The position numbers and the translations under genes are program-made. From an uncultured Bacteroidales bacterium (GTDB taxonomy: Bacteria > Bacteroidota > Bacteroidia > Bacteroidales > Paludibacteraceae): DNA of 19,561 nucleotides. Positions 1 through 9,229 of the stretch are shown piece after piece (position 1 is the stretch's first letter; each line of letters starts with the position of its first letter). The notes beneath the pieces were generated by a model. It did no database searches. It saw only the letters and a program-made list of their open reading frames with translations, and was not told the origin of the DNA. The DNA lies in assembly GCA_945949375.1 (NCBI GenBank), contig CAMFEN010000003.1, positions 1 through 19,561 of the forward strand, in the 5' to 3' direction.

Positions 1-1911
1 GCCACTGCCACCGCAGAATACACCTATGCTTTCGACAGTTGGACGATTAACCCCGCCGGCAATACTGTAACCGCGGATATTACCATCACGGCGATTTTCA
101 CCTGCACGGCAAACAACTACACCCTGACATGGAATGCCAATGGCGGTTTGCTGACGGGCGAATATACCCAAGGTACCATTGCCTACGGCACCACCATCGT
201 GCCACCTGCTGACCCCACCCGCGAAGGCTATACCTTCCTCGGATGGGATGTTACACCCGCTGCCACGATGCCCGCCGCCAACACCACCTACACCGCACAA
301 TGGGAAGCCATCGTCATCACAGAGACCACTTTCCATACCGCGGGCAACTGGTCGGTAGCAAGCAACTGGACCAACGGGCTGCCCTCCGAGAGCCTGATAG
401 CGAACATTGAGGCAAACTGCGTGGTAGATATTCCCACCGCCGTGGCTAAACAAGTGCGTTTGAAGAGCGGCAACACGCTGACTGTGGCTCCCGCAGGCGG
501 CTTGCAGATAGCCGAAGACATCAAGCGCCAAGGCGGCACCACGCTCCTGACCGGCGACCTGACGATACAATCCAACAGCACTAACCAAGGCGCTATCGTC
601 ATCGGTACGGAAGACGGAAACACCCCCGCTACTGTGGAGTTCTACTCAAAGGCATACAAAGATGCCCACACCCACTATCAGTACATCGGCATCCCGTTCA
701 GCAACGCACCTCTGGCAACCGATTTCTTCACCGGATCGTATGTATATACCTACCAAGAATCCACCGGTTGGGTGAAAGCCACCACGAGCACCACGCTGCA
801 AGCCTTCACGGGCTACTGCCTCTCGCAAACAGCAGCCAAGACCTACACTATGCAGGGACAACTCTGCGCCTCCGCCACAAAGAGCATTCCGCTCACCTAC
901 TCGGCGCAGAACGGCGCAAACTTGGTCGGCAACTCGTGGATGGCACCGCTGCAAATCAACAACTTCGAAGATGCGGACTTCCCCGAGGGCGCAGAGAAGA
1001 CTATCTTTATCTACAACACCGGCTCGAAAGATGAATATACTTCCAATAACGGCAGCAGCAGTTTCGGCAGCAAGCCAGGGCAGTATTTCAGCATACCTAT
1101 CCACGCTGCACCCTATGCAGACGGACTGCCGACGGCTATCCCGCCGATGCAAGCGTTCCAAGTGAACACCACGCAAGCCGGCTCGCTTATGCTGAACTAC
1201 GCACGACTAACCGGCGGAAGCGCGGCTCTCTCTACAGAACCGCTGAAAGCCCCGCGTGCGCTGGCAGCCGCAGAAGCACCCATCGTGCTGCGCATTGCAG
1301 TAAGCGGCAATGAGGGCAAAGCATCGAGCGACCAAGTCTATCTGATGCAACGGGCGGACTTCACCGACGGATTTGATAACGGATGGGATGGAACGAAGAT
1401 GCAGGGAGACGCTAACCTGCTGAGCCTCTACACTGCTGACAACAAAGCCATTGACGCGCGGCAGAACATGATTGGTACGCAACTGGTCTTCCGCGCCGGC
1501 GAAGAACAAACATATACGTTGGCTTATGAGTACAACGGCTCCGAGATGATCTATCTTCACGATGCGAAAACCAATATGTATAGTCCGATCTCCGATGGCG
1601 GCACCTATGCCTTTAGCAGTACGGCAGCAGAGGTATCGGCTCGTTTCCGTATTGCTTCGGCAGAGGAGGCTTTGCAAACGCCCACCGGCATAGAGCATAT
1701 CAGCATGCAAGACGGCATACTATACAACCCCTCTGCGCAAGAAATGCACATCCGTATCTTCGACGCAAGAGGTAGCCTGCTGATGCAAACCACTACCACA
1801 GAGACGACCTTCCGAATGGAGAGCTACGGCAATGGTGTATATATCATGGAGGTAACAACCGGCACACAACGCCAAGTAATGAAAATCATCAATTGTAAAA
1901 TAGTCAAATAG
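1..1911 (+). CDS. T9SS-type secreted surface protein, 3' part (5' end outside window)
   Basis: The frame is open from the first base, so at least 636 residues of a larger protein are present and the true start lies upstream. Residues 1-37 look like the end of one InlB-type B-repeat, and residues about 40-100 are a full repeat (NGG, then GYTFLGW, ending YTAQW). Around residue 115 is a GNWS..SNW segment often seen in outer-surface beta-rich proteins. Residues about 226-330 (YQYIGIPFSN, NLVGN) match a region also present in the 1880-residue protein at 3334-8976 (WHWFTLPY, NLVGNPY). Residues about 561-636 (GIEH, RIFDARG, YGNGVYIMEV, then a lysine-rich end) have the form of a T9SS C-terminal sorting domain, implying export and surface attachment. 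The next gene begins 8 bp downstream, so the two are probably co-transcribed. Binding target or enzymatic function is unknown. Confidence 0.85.
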   Translation, partial: ATATAEYTYAFDSWTINPAGNTVTADITITAIFTCTANNYTLTWNANGGLLTGEYTQGTIAYGTTIVPPADPTREGYTFLGWDVTPAATMPAANTTYTAQWEAIVITETTFHTAGNWSVASNWTNGLPSESLIANIEANCVVDIPTAVAKQVRLKSGNTLTVAPAGGLQIAEDIKRQGGTTLLTGDLTIQSNSTNQGAIVIGTEDGNTPATVEFYSKAYKDAHTHYQYIGIPFSNAPLATDFFTGSYVYTYQESTGWVKATTSTTLQAFTGYCLSQTAAKTYTMQGQLCASATKSIPLTYSAQNGANLVGNSWMAPLQINNFEDADFPEGAEKTIFIYNTGSKDEYTSNNGSSSFGSKPGQYFSIPIHAAPYADGLPTAIPPMQAFQVNTTQAGSLMLNYARLTGGSAALSTEPLKAPRALAAAEAPIVLRIAVSGNEGKASSDQVYLMQRADFTDGFDNGWDGTKMQGDANLLSLYTADNKAIDARQNMIGTQLVFRAGEEQTYTLAYEYNGSEMIYLHDAKTNMYSPISDGGTYAFSSTAAEVSARFRIASAEEALQTPTGIEHISMQDGILYNPSAQEMHIRIFDARGSLLMQTTTTETTFRMESYGNGVYIMEVTTGTQRQVMKIINCKIVK

Positions 1912-1919
1912 TAACCCCC

Positions 1920-2627
1920 GTGTCGCGCTATCTCCTATCCATATTGCTGATCGCTATTTCTGCCACCGGTGCGGGAAAGCCTTATAGTAGCCCATATACC
2001 GCTGCAACATCCGCTACCCAAACGGTAGAGGTCTTTGGTGGCAGCCAAGCCTACTATTCTCCGTTCACGCAAATGAGCCATCAGCAACGCCAAAATAGCA
2101 CCTTTGCCATTACAACGATGCCGGCTATACAGATGGCAGGGAATGCGAAGAACCATAGTAGGGTAGGCATGTCGTTCTCACCCCAAGCAAGTTGGTACGG
2201 GGCTACGCTTAAAAACAGGCGATGGAATACGGTAGAAGGGCAGCAAGCGCAAACCGATAGAGGTATTCAGTCAGGAGTATCCGAAGTGTATGCGCATACG
2301 TCCGCGGTGAAAGACTTGTTCCGCGTAGAGCGGTTAACTGCCATCACTCGTGTAACCACTCGTTCCTATATCGGAGAAACGATAGGGGGCGTATATACGC
2401 CTCAAAGCAAGCGGTATGCTTCCCCTATCGTTCCGCCCGGGGATGATGATAATCCCTTAGGAGGCACACCACAGCCCATCGTACCGCCCGGAGACGACGA
2501 CACACCATTAGCACCCGTTGGAGACCTACCCGCAGGGCTGATGTGTCTGCTCGCTGTAGCCTATATCCTGTATCCGCGCAAAGCGTGCCCGGGTGCGCAG
2601 GCGTCCCCGCCTGCTGTTAGAAGTTAG
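1920..2627 (+). CDS. Small exported protein with GD-Leu-Pro / hydrophobic / basic C-terminus
   Basis: A 235-residue protein starting with GTG 8 bp after the preceding stop. The N-terminus has a hydrophobic signal peptide (residues 1-18). The middle is polar and rich in Ser, Thr and Gln with no domain I recognise. Near the end IVPPGDDD occurs twice in tandem, followed by PVGDLP, a hydrophobic segment (AGLMCLLAVAYILY) and a basic PRK. This three-part ending resembles that of the convergent gene at 2702-3154 (PLGDMP, hydrophobic stretch, YRKTK), suggesting a membrane anchor or processing tag. The last 15 or so residues (ACPGAQASPPAVRS) are encoded by a repeat hairpin and a 7-bp tandem repeat, so they are probably an accidental extension. 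Coupled to the upstream T9SS cargo gene by position. Function unknown. Confidence 0.7.
   Translation: MSRYLLSILLIAISATGAGKPYSSPYTAATSATQTVEVFGGSQAYYSPFTQMSHQQRQNSTFAITTMPAIQMAGNAKNHSRVGMSFSPQASWYGATLKNRRWNTVEGQQAQTDRGIQSGVSEVYAHTSAVKDLFRVERLTAITRVTTRSYIGETIGGVYTPQSKRYASPIVPPGDDDNPLGGTPQPIVPPGDDDTPLAPVGDLPAGLMCLLAVAYILYPRKACPGAQASPPAVRS
2593..2616. repeat. REP-like palindromic repeat, copy 1
   Basis: A 24-bp sequence identical to 9230-9253. Its core GCAGGCGTCCCCGCCTGC (2597-2614) is a perfect 7-bp stem with a TCCC loop. It overlaps the 3' end of the coding region at 1920-2627. A half copy (GAGCGCAGGCGTCC) lies at 2688-2701. Confidence 0.75.
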
Positions 2628-2677
2628 AAGTTAGAAGTTAGAAGTTAGACCGCGCTCCGCGCTGTTAGAAGTTTGAC
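2616..2677. repeat. 7-bp tandem repeat (GTTAGAA)
   Basis: GTTAGAA occurs four times in a row from 2616 to 2643, followed by GTTAGAC. A further GTTAGAA-GTTTGAC pair lies at 2664-2677 after a CGCGCTCCGCGCT palindrome. The stop codon of the 1920-2627 gene falls inside the array. Confidence 0.8.
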
Positions 2678-2701
2678 TGCTGCCCGTGAGCGCAGGCGTC
2701 C

Positions 2702-3154
2702 TCAATACTTATATGTCGCGCTTTTCGTTTTTCGATACCCGTACCCCGCTACCATCAGCAGCAGCAATCCCCACGGCATATCTCCCAAAGGGTCGGGGAA
2801 TGGTTCTACTGGCGGTCTGGAGGGATCTACTCGTTGAGGAGGAGTAAAGTCAAGGTCATAAAGCGAGTAGGCGATACACTTCGGCAACTCACCGCGTGCC
2901 GTCGCTAACGGGCTCACCGAACGAAACCGCAGCGGCACGCTCATATCGCAGGCTACGCTCCCTTGACCCGTCAGCACCATGCCTTGGGTGGCTGGACCAT
3001 CCGGCGTGGTGAAGAGTTGATAGTCGTAGCCCCATGACGCTTGGTGCGCCTCGGGGAAAGACTGAGATTTAGATATACGCTGAGGCTGCGCTACAGCCAG
3101 TATCGTACTTAACCCTGTCATGGAGAGTAGTACTAACATCTTGCGTTTTATCAT
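2702..3154 (-). CDS. Small exported protein with GD-Met-Pro / hydrophobic / basic C-terminus
   Basis: A 150-residue protein. The start at 3154 is supported by a strong AGGAGG ribosome-binding site (3163-3168, 8 bp spacing), notable because Bacteroidota leaders usually lack one. Residues 1-22 are a signal peptide ending in AVAQ. The body has no domain I recognise. The C-terminus runs PLGDMP, then a hydrophobic stretch (WGLLLLMVAGYGY), then RKTK, with the same order as the 235-residue protein that converges on it (PVGDLP, hydrophobic, PRK). It lies downstream of, and in the same direction as, the giant surface protein (179 bp gap), so it may be its companion just as the 235-residue protein follows the first T9SS gene. 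Function unknown; an anchored accessory surface protein is an inference. Confidence 0.7.
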   Translation of the reverse strand: MIKRKMLVLLSMTGLSTILAVAQPQRISKSQSFPEAHQASWGYDYQLFTTPDGPATQGMVLTGQGSVACDMSVPLRFRSVSPLATARGELPKCIAYSLYDLDFTPPQRVDPSRPPVEPFPDPLGDMPWGLLLLMVAGYGYRKTKSATYKY

Positions 3155-3222
3155 AACAACTTCCTCCTAATACAATTAGAGTTTTCTAAAAAACAGACTG
3201 CAATATAATGAATGTTAATTAC

Positions 3223-3254
3223 GCATCAATGAACGGAGAATACCATATTGATGC
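3223..3254 (-). other. Inverted repeat between the giant gene and the 150-residue gene
   Basis: GCATCAAT (3223-3230) is perfectly complementary to ATTGATGC (3247-3254) across a 16-nt loop. It lies in the 179-bp gap between two minus-strand genes. There is no T-run behind it, so it is not a clear terminator; it could be a leader structure or an operator. The rest of the gap shows no gene and no clear promoter. Confidence 0.3.
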
Positions 3255-3333
3255 AATTCCGGTTTGACCAAAATAATTAATGGCTAATTACACGGTAATT
3301 ACATGTCAAACAAGTAAGAACAATTACACGTTA

Positions 3334-6300
3334 CTACCGGCAGACACCGCGCAGCGTAACCGCGCCGTCTTTGCTCTCCACGCGCACGAGGTACGTACCC
3401 TGTTGCGGCACGGCGTAGTGCCGTTCGTAGTGGCGTGTCTGCTCGTGGTGGAGCAACTTACCGCTCGGGTCATATACCCACACCTCTGCTGCTTCGGGCA
3501 GTCCGCGCACTACAAGGCTTTGTTTATCCGTGCTGAGGCGCAGCTCGCCGTAGCGGACATCCGCCGCACCCGTGGTGATCTCTTTCTCTTTCAGCACCAC
3601 CGACAGGAAGAACCGTCCGCTGCCTTCCGTCCGCGTGGTAGCGAAGGTATAGTCCTCGCGCAACAAGTCGGTATAGAGACCGCTCTCCGCGTCGTACAGC
3701 CATACCTTATCCACGCGGCTCAGGTCGCTACGCGTGTTTATCGAGAAGGTGTATTCTCCATCGCGTGCGGCATACATTCCCAGCGGGATGCTCTGCTTGG
3801 CACCTGCCTCGTTCACCGCATTGAACGCGCGCTTGCCCCCGTCATCGCCTATCGAATAGAGCACAGGGAGCGTATAGTACTTATAGTAGTCGCCGAACCA
3901 CTTGAAGAAGTCTGCCCCCATCTCGTAACTGCTGCCAAACCGCTCGGCGATCACCAATGAGGTCTCATCTTCCTCGCCCTGCGCGTTGCGCAGCACGATA
4001 CCTGTAATCACCGGCTCTTCCTCTACATCCGTAGCATTGCTTGTCATCAAAGCGGCTTTCGCCGATTTGCCGCGTTGGTCTTTATCGAACTGCACCTTGC
4101 ATCGCTGTCCGTTGTCGTAGCCTGTGTCTTTACCTACTTGGATAAAGTAGGACGTGAATGGCAAGAGGTCTTGCGACGAAACCAATACCTGCTCATAAGC
4201 ACTCCAACCGAAGTTCTGCGGAATGACGATATATGGTTGATTGTCGTCCTTCACTACATCCCACCAGCCGGTAGCAGCATCGTATTTCAGCAACCCTAAC
4301 CGCAGACCTTTGAACGAGTTGATATTATCTTTCTTGTAGTAGTTGAGGTATGGGTTACCCACGAGGTTCCAGCCCTTATGGTTCGGGCGCACATCCGTGC
4401 CTGCACCGTAAGCATATACCGGCACGGTTTTGTCTTCACCATCCTTGGTGATAACCTCTTTCGCCATCGGGAAGCGCAACTCGAACGCGTGCTTGTCGTT
4501 GCCGTCGCCCTTGATGCCGATGATAAAGCCCTGTCCGGCTGCGATAGTGTTGCCCGTGTACTCTTTCCAGTTACCGCTATCCACGCCTGTCGCGCGACGT
4601 GCACCGTTGTAGTCCATCAAGAACCAATCTGTACGGTATTTTGCCGGTTGTCCGTTCGACCATGTTACGTCCGCAATAGCGCAGTCGTAGGGTAGGGTGA
4701 ACCAGTGCCAATTTTCAGCATTGATACGCAAATCAAGATAAACAGGCTTGCCAGAGGTGTTGCTAAAGGTCAATGTCCCTGCCACATCCACCGTCGATAC
4801 CGCATCCTCTTTGCGTCGCAGCGAGAGACTGTTCACGGTGTAGTTCGTACCACTTGGCACTACCAGCGATGCTCCTTCATATATCTTTATATCCCGCACT
4901 TGGGGTTTGTCGTTAGCAGTTCCGTCAGTGGCTTTGGTCAGTGTGGCGCTGTCGCGTACCACCACGTCGCAGGTCTTGCACGTATCGCCGCCGAAACGGA
5001 AGTACTTTGTAGAGTTCGTAGTGGCATTCTCCGTAATCAGAATAGGCACTTTATACTCTTTGGTCGTCAGCACATTGCCGCCTTCATCCGCTGCAATAAT
5101 CTTCAACCCCTTGCAAGCCAGCGTATCCATACGCGGAATCTCAATGGTCAGCGTACCATCCGGATTACGGCTTGACTCCTCAAATGTTGTATCTTTCAAT
5201 TCTTCGTAGGTAGTATAATAACCGGAGTAGTCGAAAGTACCTACGTATGCGAAGTTGTCGCAAGATGCTTGCACACCCTTATCAGCATCATTTTTAGGCA
5301 CGTGTTGACCGAACCACTCATCGCATAAAGTCGCAAAATCAGCCGTATTTTTCTTCACGGCATTGGCACCGGACTTTACCGTATTTTTGCGCACCAGCAG
5401 ACAACGGTTGGTGCTGATACCGATCTCCGTCCCGTCCTCAATAGACAAACCCGTCTCGCACGTCCAACCCTTAGCATCTCCCCACGAAGGTTTCTTCATA
5501 GACGCACCCGTATTAGTGGGGACACCTTCCGATGTAATAGCACCTATCACATCCAACAAGGTAGTACCGTTGTATAAGGCAATCGTCTTATCACCGGCAA
5601 ACGAGAGCAAGCCATTTCCTCCACTATTGCTTGCAGAAACCAATTGCCAAGGCGCATCCGGATAAGCCGCACTAACGCAGTTCATAATCTTATTATCATC
5701 ACTAGTACCTGTTGTAGAATACAGAATCACTTCCTCACCGGCAGCCATGGTGTTTGGTACTTTGGTAAAGTTGCCTAACTTGATATAATAGCTTTCCCAA
5801 CTGGTTTTACCATATTTGATAGTATAGTTGGTAACATCCACATCATGCCCTGTACCATTATATACAGCAATCAGTTTCACATTTCCTGTTGCTTCGAAAT
5901 ACTTCGAGAAGAAGAGTTCGTCGGCTATCAGTCCCGTTCCGGTGCCTTTGGTTACTTGGTTCTCGAGGACGACGGAAATCTTCTCGTTGGTGTTGATAGC
6001 CACGTCTATTCCGTCCGGTTTCCACTCTACGACATCCAACTGCGGACGCTCGGTGCTGACCTCTACCAACGCCGACGAACACGACCCGCCTGCGAGAATC
6101 TTCACGTAATAAGTGGTAGCTTTGGTGAGTCCCGTAATCGTACAAGGCGAGGTCTTACCGGTGTAGTCGCCACCCACCTGCGTTTTCCCATCAGCATCAG
6201 AGAATATTTGCACCGTAGCCGTATTCGACGACATCGCCCACGTCAGCGTGATGCTATTCACATCCGAGGTATAGGATATATCATACGGCACATCTTCGCA

Positions 6301-8976
6301 GTCCGCAGTGGTTTCAGAAACCGTCCCATAGTAGGAGCAGTCTGTATCGCCCTCAGGCACTACGCCTTTCACCAAAATAGTATAAGTCTGCGCTGCCTCC
6401 AATCCAGTAATCGTGTAGGTCAGCACATTGCCCATCTCTGTCCATGTAGAACCGCCGTCGGTGCTGTAGGCATAGCCTGTTGCACCCGTTACGGCATCCC
6501 ACGTGAGCGTAATTGCGGAGGACTTCACCTGCGTTACCTTGAGGTTTGCAGGCGCCAACAGCCTCGTACACTCTGCGTCAAACGGCAAGAAACGTATAGG
6601 GGTGGTGGCTTTGTAATGCCCGATGCGCCCGGCGTCACTTTTGTACGCCAAGTATCTGCCTGCCTCGGCACTATCCAAACGCGCTTGATAGTTAACAAAA
6701 TCTTCCGTGCGGAGTGTCCACGACTGCATATCCTGCGAGTTGTTAGTGGACAACCACACTTTCGTATCACTTTTCGATGCCTGCAAGAACTGCGCGCCAT
6801 CTACCGTGAAGCGCAGACCTGTCTGGCTATTGTTCTTGTATTTATCCGCGCGGGCTGCAGCCTTATAGATAACGTTTCTCGGGGCAGTAGTTAGTTTGGT
6901 TGGATTGGTAGTATTATCCACATTGATAGTAATATCTTCGGCATTGGGAACGGTGGCATCACTGTTGCTACCCAAGGTGTTCGGCAATGCGACCCAACCT
7001 GTCGCGCTGCTCTGTGCTGCAATCACAAACCGCTCCGGCAACGAGTGCCCCAATACCGTAATGGTATTGGTCGCATAGGCGGTAGTACCGCCATACTTAT
7101 AAGCAGTGAGGGTGATAGTAGCCGTCTCGGTTATGTTGGCTTCCGTCGGCGTATAGGTGATGCAGAGTGAGTCGGCATAGGTGGCAGTTTGGATATTTGT
7201 ATTGAGTATGTAGGGCGTTGTACTACAATCCGTACCATCGCCCGAAGTTCCCCAACGTTTCACCTTGAAGTTCGCGTTGCTGCTGGTCGCCTTGATAGAC
7301 ACTGCCGTAGCCGTACCGCCATCGCCGCCCGTGTTCTTGTTTAAGTTGGTACCACTGACAGTGATCTTGGTATAAGCATCCACCCGCACGTCTTTCGCGG
7401 AGGTAATACGCACATCGCCCGACAACCCGATATGCGGCCCGCACGCAGGGTCAGAGGTGTAGAGGATATTGGATCCGCCTATCTCCAAGTCGTAATAAGT
7501 GTTTCCCGTAGATGTAACATTGCTGGCAGCGTATGCCTTGAGGTTATTGCTGGAATAAATCATAGCGCGAGCGGAGTTTGTTCTAGTAGAAGCAACCCGC
7601 CATGTTCCCATATTTTTTGTTGATGCACTGATTTTCCAAATATATTGAGCGTCTGTTGATGTTGGGGCAGTAGTTTTTTGTATGAGGTCAGTTTTATCTG
7701 AAGCACTATTGCCAATATAATAACCGTTACTTGCTTGTATCGTATACTTTCCGTCAGAGATGTGAGTAAATTTATACGTTGTCGCTTGTGCCACATCGGT
7801 AGTGGTAGCAATGGCTTTGTCAGAAACACTGCCGGTAGCATACTGCTTAGTGCCTTCTACATTAGCGTATATCTTAAAATTGCCTTCTTTACCTACTGCA
7901 AACGATTGTTCACCCTCTGAATACTTATACACCGCATAGAGTTGGGTATCTTTGGCGGGCATGGTGTAGGTATCAAAGTCAACTTTGGTGTATGTGCTTT
8001 CGGCATCAATGGTAGCTTCTGCCCAGCCGTCGAAGACATAATTAATCGGCTCGGTGCAGACACCCGTCGGGTCGTCGTCAGGCTTGGTCGCTTTCTCTCC
8101 AGTTATGTGTGATTGAGGAGAGCCAAATGGAGCCCCTCTGTCCACAAAGGTGAGGGTGTACTTCCTTGGATTAACGGTAATCGTAACAGTGGCACTTTGA
8201 CTACATTTGCCATCTGCTGTCTTTTCTTGCGATGCAGTTACTATATATGTACCCGCAGCGGTAAAGGTAATACTATTATCAGTGATGGTTGCTGTGTTGG
8301 GAGTTACGCTATACTTTACCGTGCCGCCATTTCCCCCCGTTGTGCTAAGAGTAGTGCTTGCCTTATCGTTTGAACCGATAGTCAGTGTTGTCGTTTCTGC
8401 TGTAACACTCAACTCTGGATCGACAGGATCACAACTTTCACACTCGGTTAAATAGTCCGTATAAGTTACGCTACTGGAAGAGTAAGTAATCGTGTATTCT
8501 GCACCGTTCACCAATATATTTTTGCCAAAGGTTGTAACTTTCATCATGAAACCTGTTGCCCCTGCAAAATCCGAAGTGAAAGTTGCATACTGGTAGGTTG
8601 TTTTGCTTGCAGCGGACGCATCTACAGGAGTTACCACAACTCCGTCCCCTATCGTGTTTCCGTCTTTGTCAACAAGATAGATGGTCAGTTTTGATGTTGT
8701 TGCACCATTCTGTAAGCATTTGAATCCGACTTTTATCTCAGTTATTCCAGCAGTAGAGAAGTCTGCAATGTTTTTATTGGTCAATGTCCCATTAGCCTTT
8801 TTATACCCATATGGTTGAGAGAAGTATGTTTCATTACCAGAGGCAGTCCAATCACTACTACTACTGGTTAAATCCCAACTTTTGGTCTTTGTCTCTCCCC
8901 ATGCATAGTTAGCAGATAGTGTCAGCAGTCCTACCAATAGAACTAAGAAACGAGAAAAATGTAAATACTTTTTCAT
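3334..8976 (-). CDS. Giant multidomain T9SS-type surface protein (1880 residues)
   Basis: I choose the ATG at 8976 rather than 8988 because it places KK directly after Met in a normal signal peptide (residues 1-27, ending NYAWG). Modules in order, approximate: N-terminal beta domain 28-174; Ig-like region 180-268; InlB-type B-repeat 270-350 (FDGW, LYAVY); two related ligand-like beta regions around 355-510 and 660-800; two fibronectin type III-like domains 809-975 (LTWD, YTITGL; LTWA, CTITGL); a lamin-tail-like domain about 1015-1145 (ELFFSKYFEATGN, AVYNGTG); a region shared with the first gene (WHWFTLPY at 1422, NLVGNPY at 1534); and a T9SS-like C-terminal domain 1805-1880 (VWVYDPSGKLL, GTYLVRV). 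No catalytic motif was seen, so adhesion or scaffolding is the best inference. The 5' portion is AT-richer than the 3' portion (finding). Several long antisense frames inside it are shadows. Confidence 0.88.
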   Translation of the reverse strand: MKKYLHFSRFLVLLVGLLTLSANYAWGETKTKSWDLTSSSSDWTASGNETYFSQPYGYKKANGTLTNKNIADFSTAGITEIKVGFKCLQNGATTSKLTIYLVDKDGNTIGDGVVVTPVDASAASKTTYQYATFTSDFAGATGFMMKVTTFGKNILVNGAEYTITYSSSSVTYTDYLTECESCDPVDPELSVTAETTTLTIGSNDKASTTLSTTGGNGGTVKYSVTPNTATITDNSITFTAAGTYIVTASQEKTADGKCSQSATVTITVNPRKYTLTFVDRGAPFGSPQSHITGEKATKPDDDPTGVCTEPINYVFDGWAEATIDAESTYTKVDFDTYTMPAKDTQLYAVYKYSEGEQSFAVGKEGNFKIYANVEGTKQYATGSVSDKAIATTTDVAQATTYKFTHISDGKYTIQASNGYYIGNSASDKTDLIQKTTAPTSTDAQYIWKISASTKNMGTWRVASTRTNSARAMIYSSNNLKAYAASNVTSTGNTYYDLEIGGSNILYTSDPACGPHIGLSGDVRITSAKDVRVDAYTKITVSGTNLNKNTGGDGGTATAVSIKATSSNANFKVKRWGTSGDGTDCSTTPYILNTNIQTATYADSLCITYTPTEANITETATITLTAYKYGGTTAYATNTITVLGHSLPERFVIAAQSSATGWVALPNTLGSNSDATVPNAEDITINVDNTTNPTKLTTAPRNVIYKAAARADKYKNNSQTGLRFTVDGAQFLQASKSDTKVWLSTNNSQDMQSWTLRTEDFVNYQARLDSAEAGRYLAYKSDAGRIGHYKATTPIRFLPFDAECTRLLAPANLKVTQVKSSAITLTWDAVTGATGYAYSTDGGSTWTEMGNVLTYTITGLEAAQTYTILVKGVVPEGDTDCSYYGTVSETTADCEDVPYDISYTSDVNSITLTWAMSSNTATVQIFSDADGKTQVGGDYTGKTSPCTITGLTKATTYYVKILAGGSCSSALVEVSTERPQLDVVEWKPDGIDVAINTNEKISVVLENQVTKGTGTGLIADELFFSKYFEATGNVKLIAVYNGTGHDVDVTNYTIKYGKTSWESYYIKLGNFTKVPNTMAAGEEVILYSTTGTSDDNKIMNCVSAAYPDAPWQLVSASNSGGNGLLSFAGDKTIALYNGTTLLDVIGAITSEGVPTNTGASMKKPSWGDAKGWTCETGLSIEDGTEIGISTNRCLLVRKNTVKSGANAVKKNTADFATLCDEWFGQHVPKNDADKGVQASCDNFAYVGTFDYSGYYTTYEELKDTTFEESSRNPDGTLTIEIPRMDTLACKGLKIIAADEGGNVLTTKEYKVPILITENATTNSTKYFRFGGDTCKTCDVVVRDSATLTKATDGTANDKPQVRDIKIYEGASLVVPSGTNYTVNSLSLRRKEDAVSTVDVAGTLTFSNTSGKPVYLDLRINAENWHWFTLPYDCAIADVTWSNGQPAKYRTDWFLMDYNGARRATGVDSGNWKEYTGNTIAAGQGFIIGIKGDGNDKHAFELRFPMAKEVITKDGEDKTVPVYAYGAGTDVRPNHKGWNLVGNPYLNYYKKDNINSFKGLRLGLLKYDAATGWWDVVKDDNQPYIVIPQNFGWSAYEQVLVSSQDLLPFTSYFIQVGKDTGYDNGQRCKVQFDKDQRGKSAKAALMTSNATDVEEEPVITGIVLRNAQGEEDETSLVIAERFGSSYEMGADFFKWFGDYYKYYTLPVLYSIGDDGGKRAFNAVNEAGAKQSIPLGMYAARDGEYTFSINTRSDLSRVDKVWLYDAESGLYTDLLREDYTFATTRTEGSGRFFLSVVLKEKEITTGAADVRYGELRLSTDKQSLVVRGLPEAAEVWVYDPSGKLLHHEQTRHYERHYAVPQQGTYLVRVESKDGAVTLRGVCR

Positions 8977-9151
8977 TGTATGTAACATTTAGTAGTTATC
9001 TGATTGTGTATAAGTGTCTTATAGACTAATCAATACCTGATGTGCCTTGGCACGATGAAAGAAAATGTTTCTATGATATGCTTGCGCATTGAATAGTATA
9101 TATATATGCGGTGTATCCCACCCAAAGAAGACCGAGTAACAAGCGAACGAT

Positions 9152-9206
9152 GAGCGAAGGTTGAGCGAAGGTCGAGCGAAGGTTGAGCGAAGGTTGAGCG
9201 ATTCGC
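9152..9206. repeat. 11-bp tandem repeat (GAGCGAAGGTT)
   Basis: Four consecutive GAGCGAAGGTT units (the second ends in C) at 9152-9195, plus a diverging fifth (GAGCGATTCGC). It lies in the 479-bp space between the divergent genes 3334-8976 and 9456-9917, close to the palindromic repeat and the signal-peptide remnant. Confidence 0.8.
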
Positions 9207-9229
9207 CACTGATGCACTACGATGTCCGA

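Noticed and set aside
148..150. TTG start codon for the first gene
   Set aside because: The same frame is open without a stop back to base 1 and encodes part of another B-repeat, so the gene begins upstream of the window.
5845..6894. A 349-codon frame on the plus strand inside the giant gene
   Set aside because: It is antisense to a protein with recognisable domains and its translation shows no domain or signal peptide; a composition shadow. The same holds for 3280-3960 and 4705-5175.
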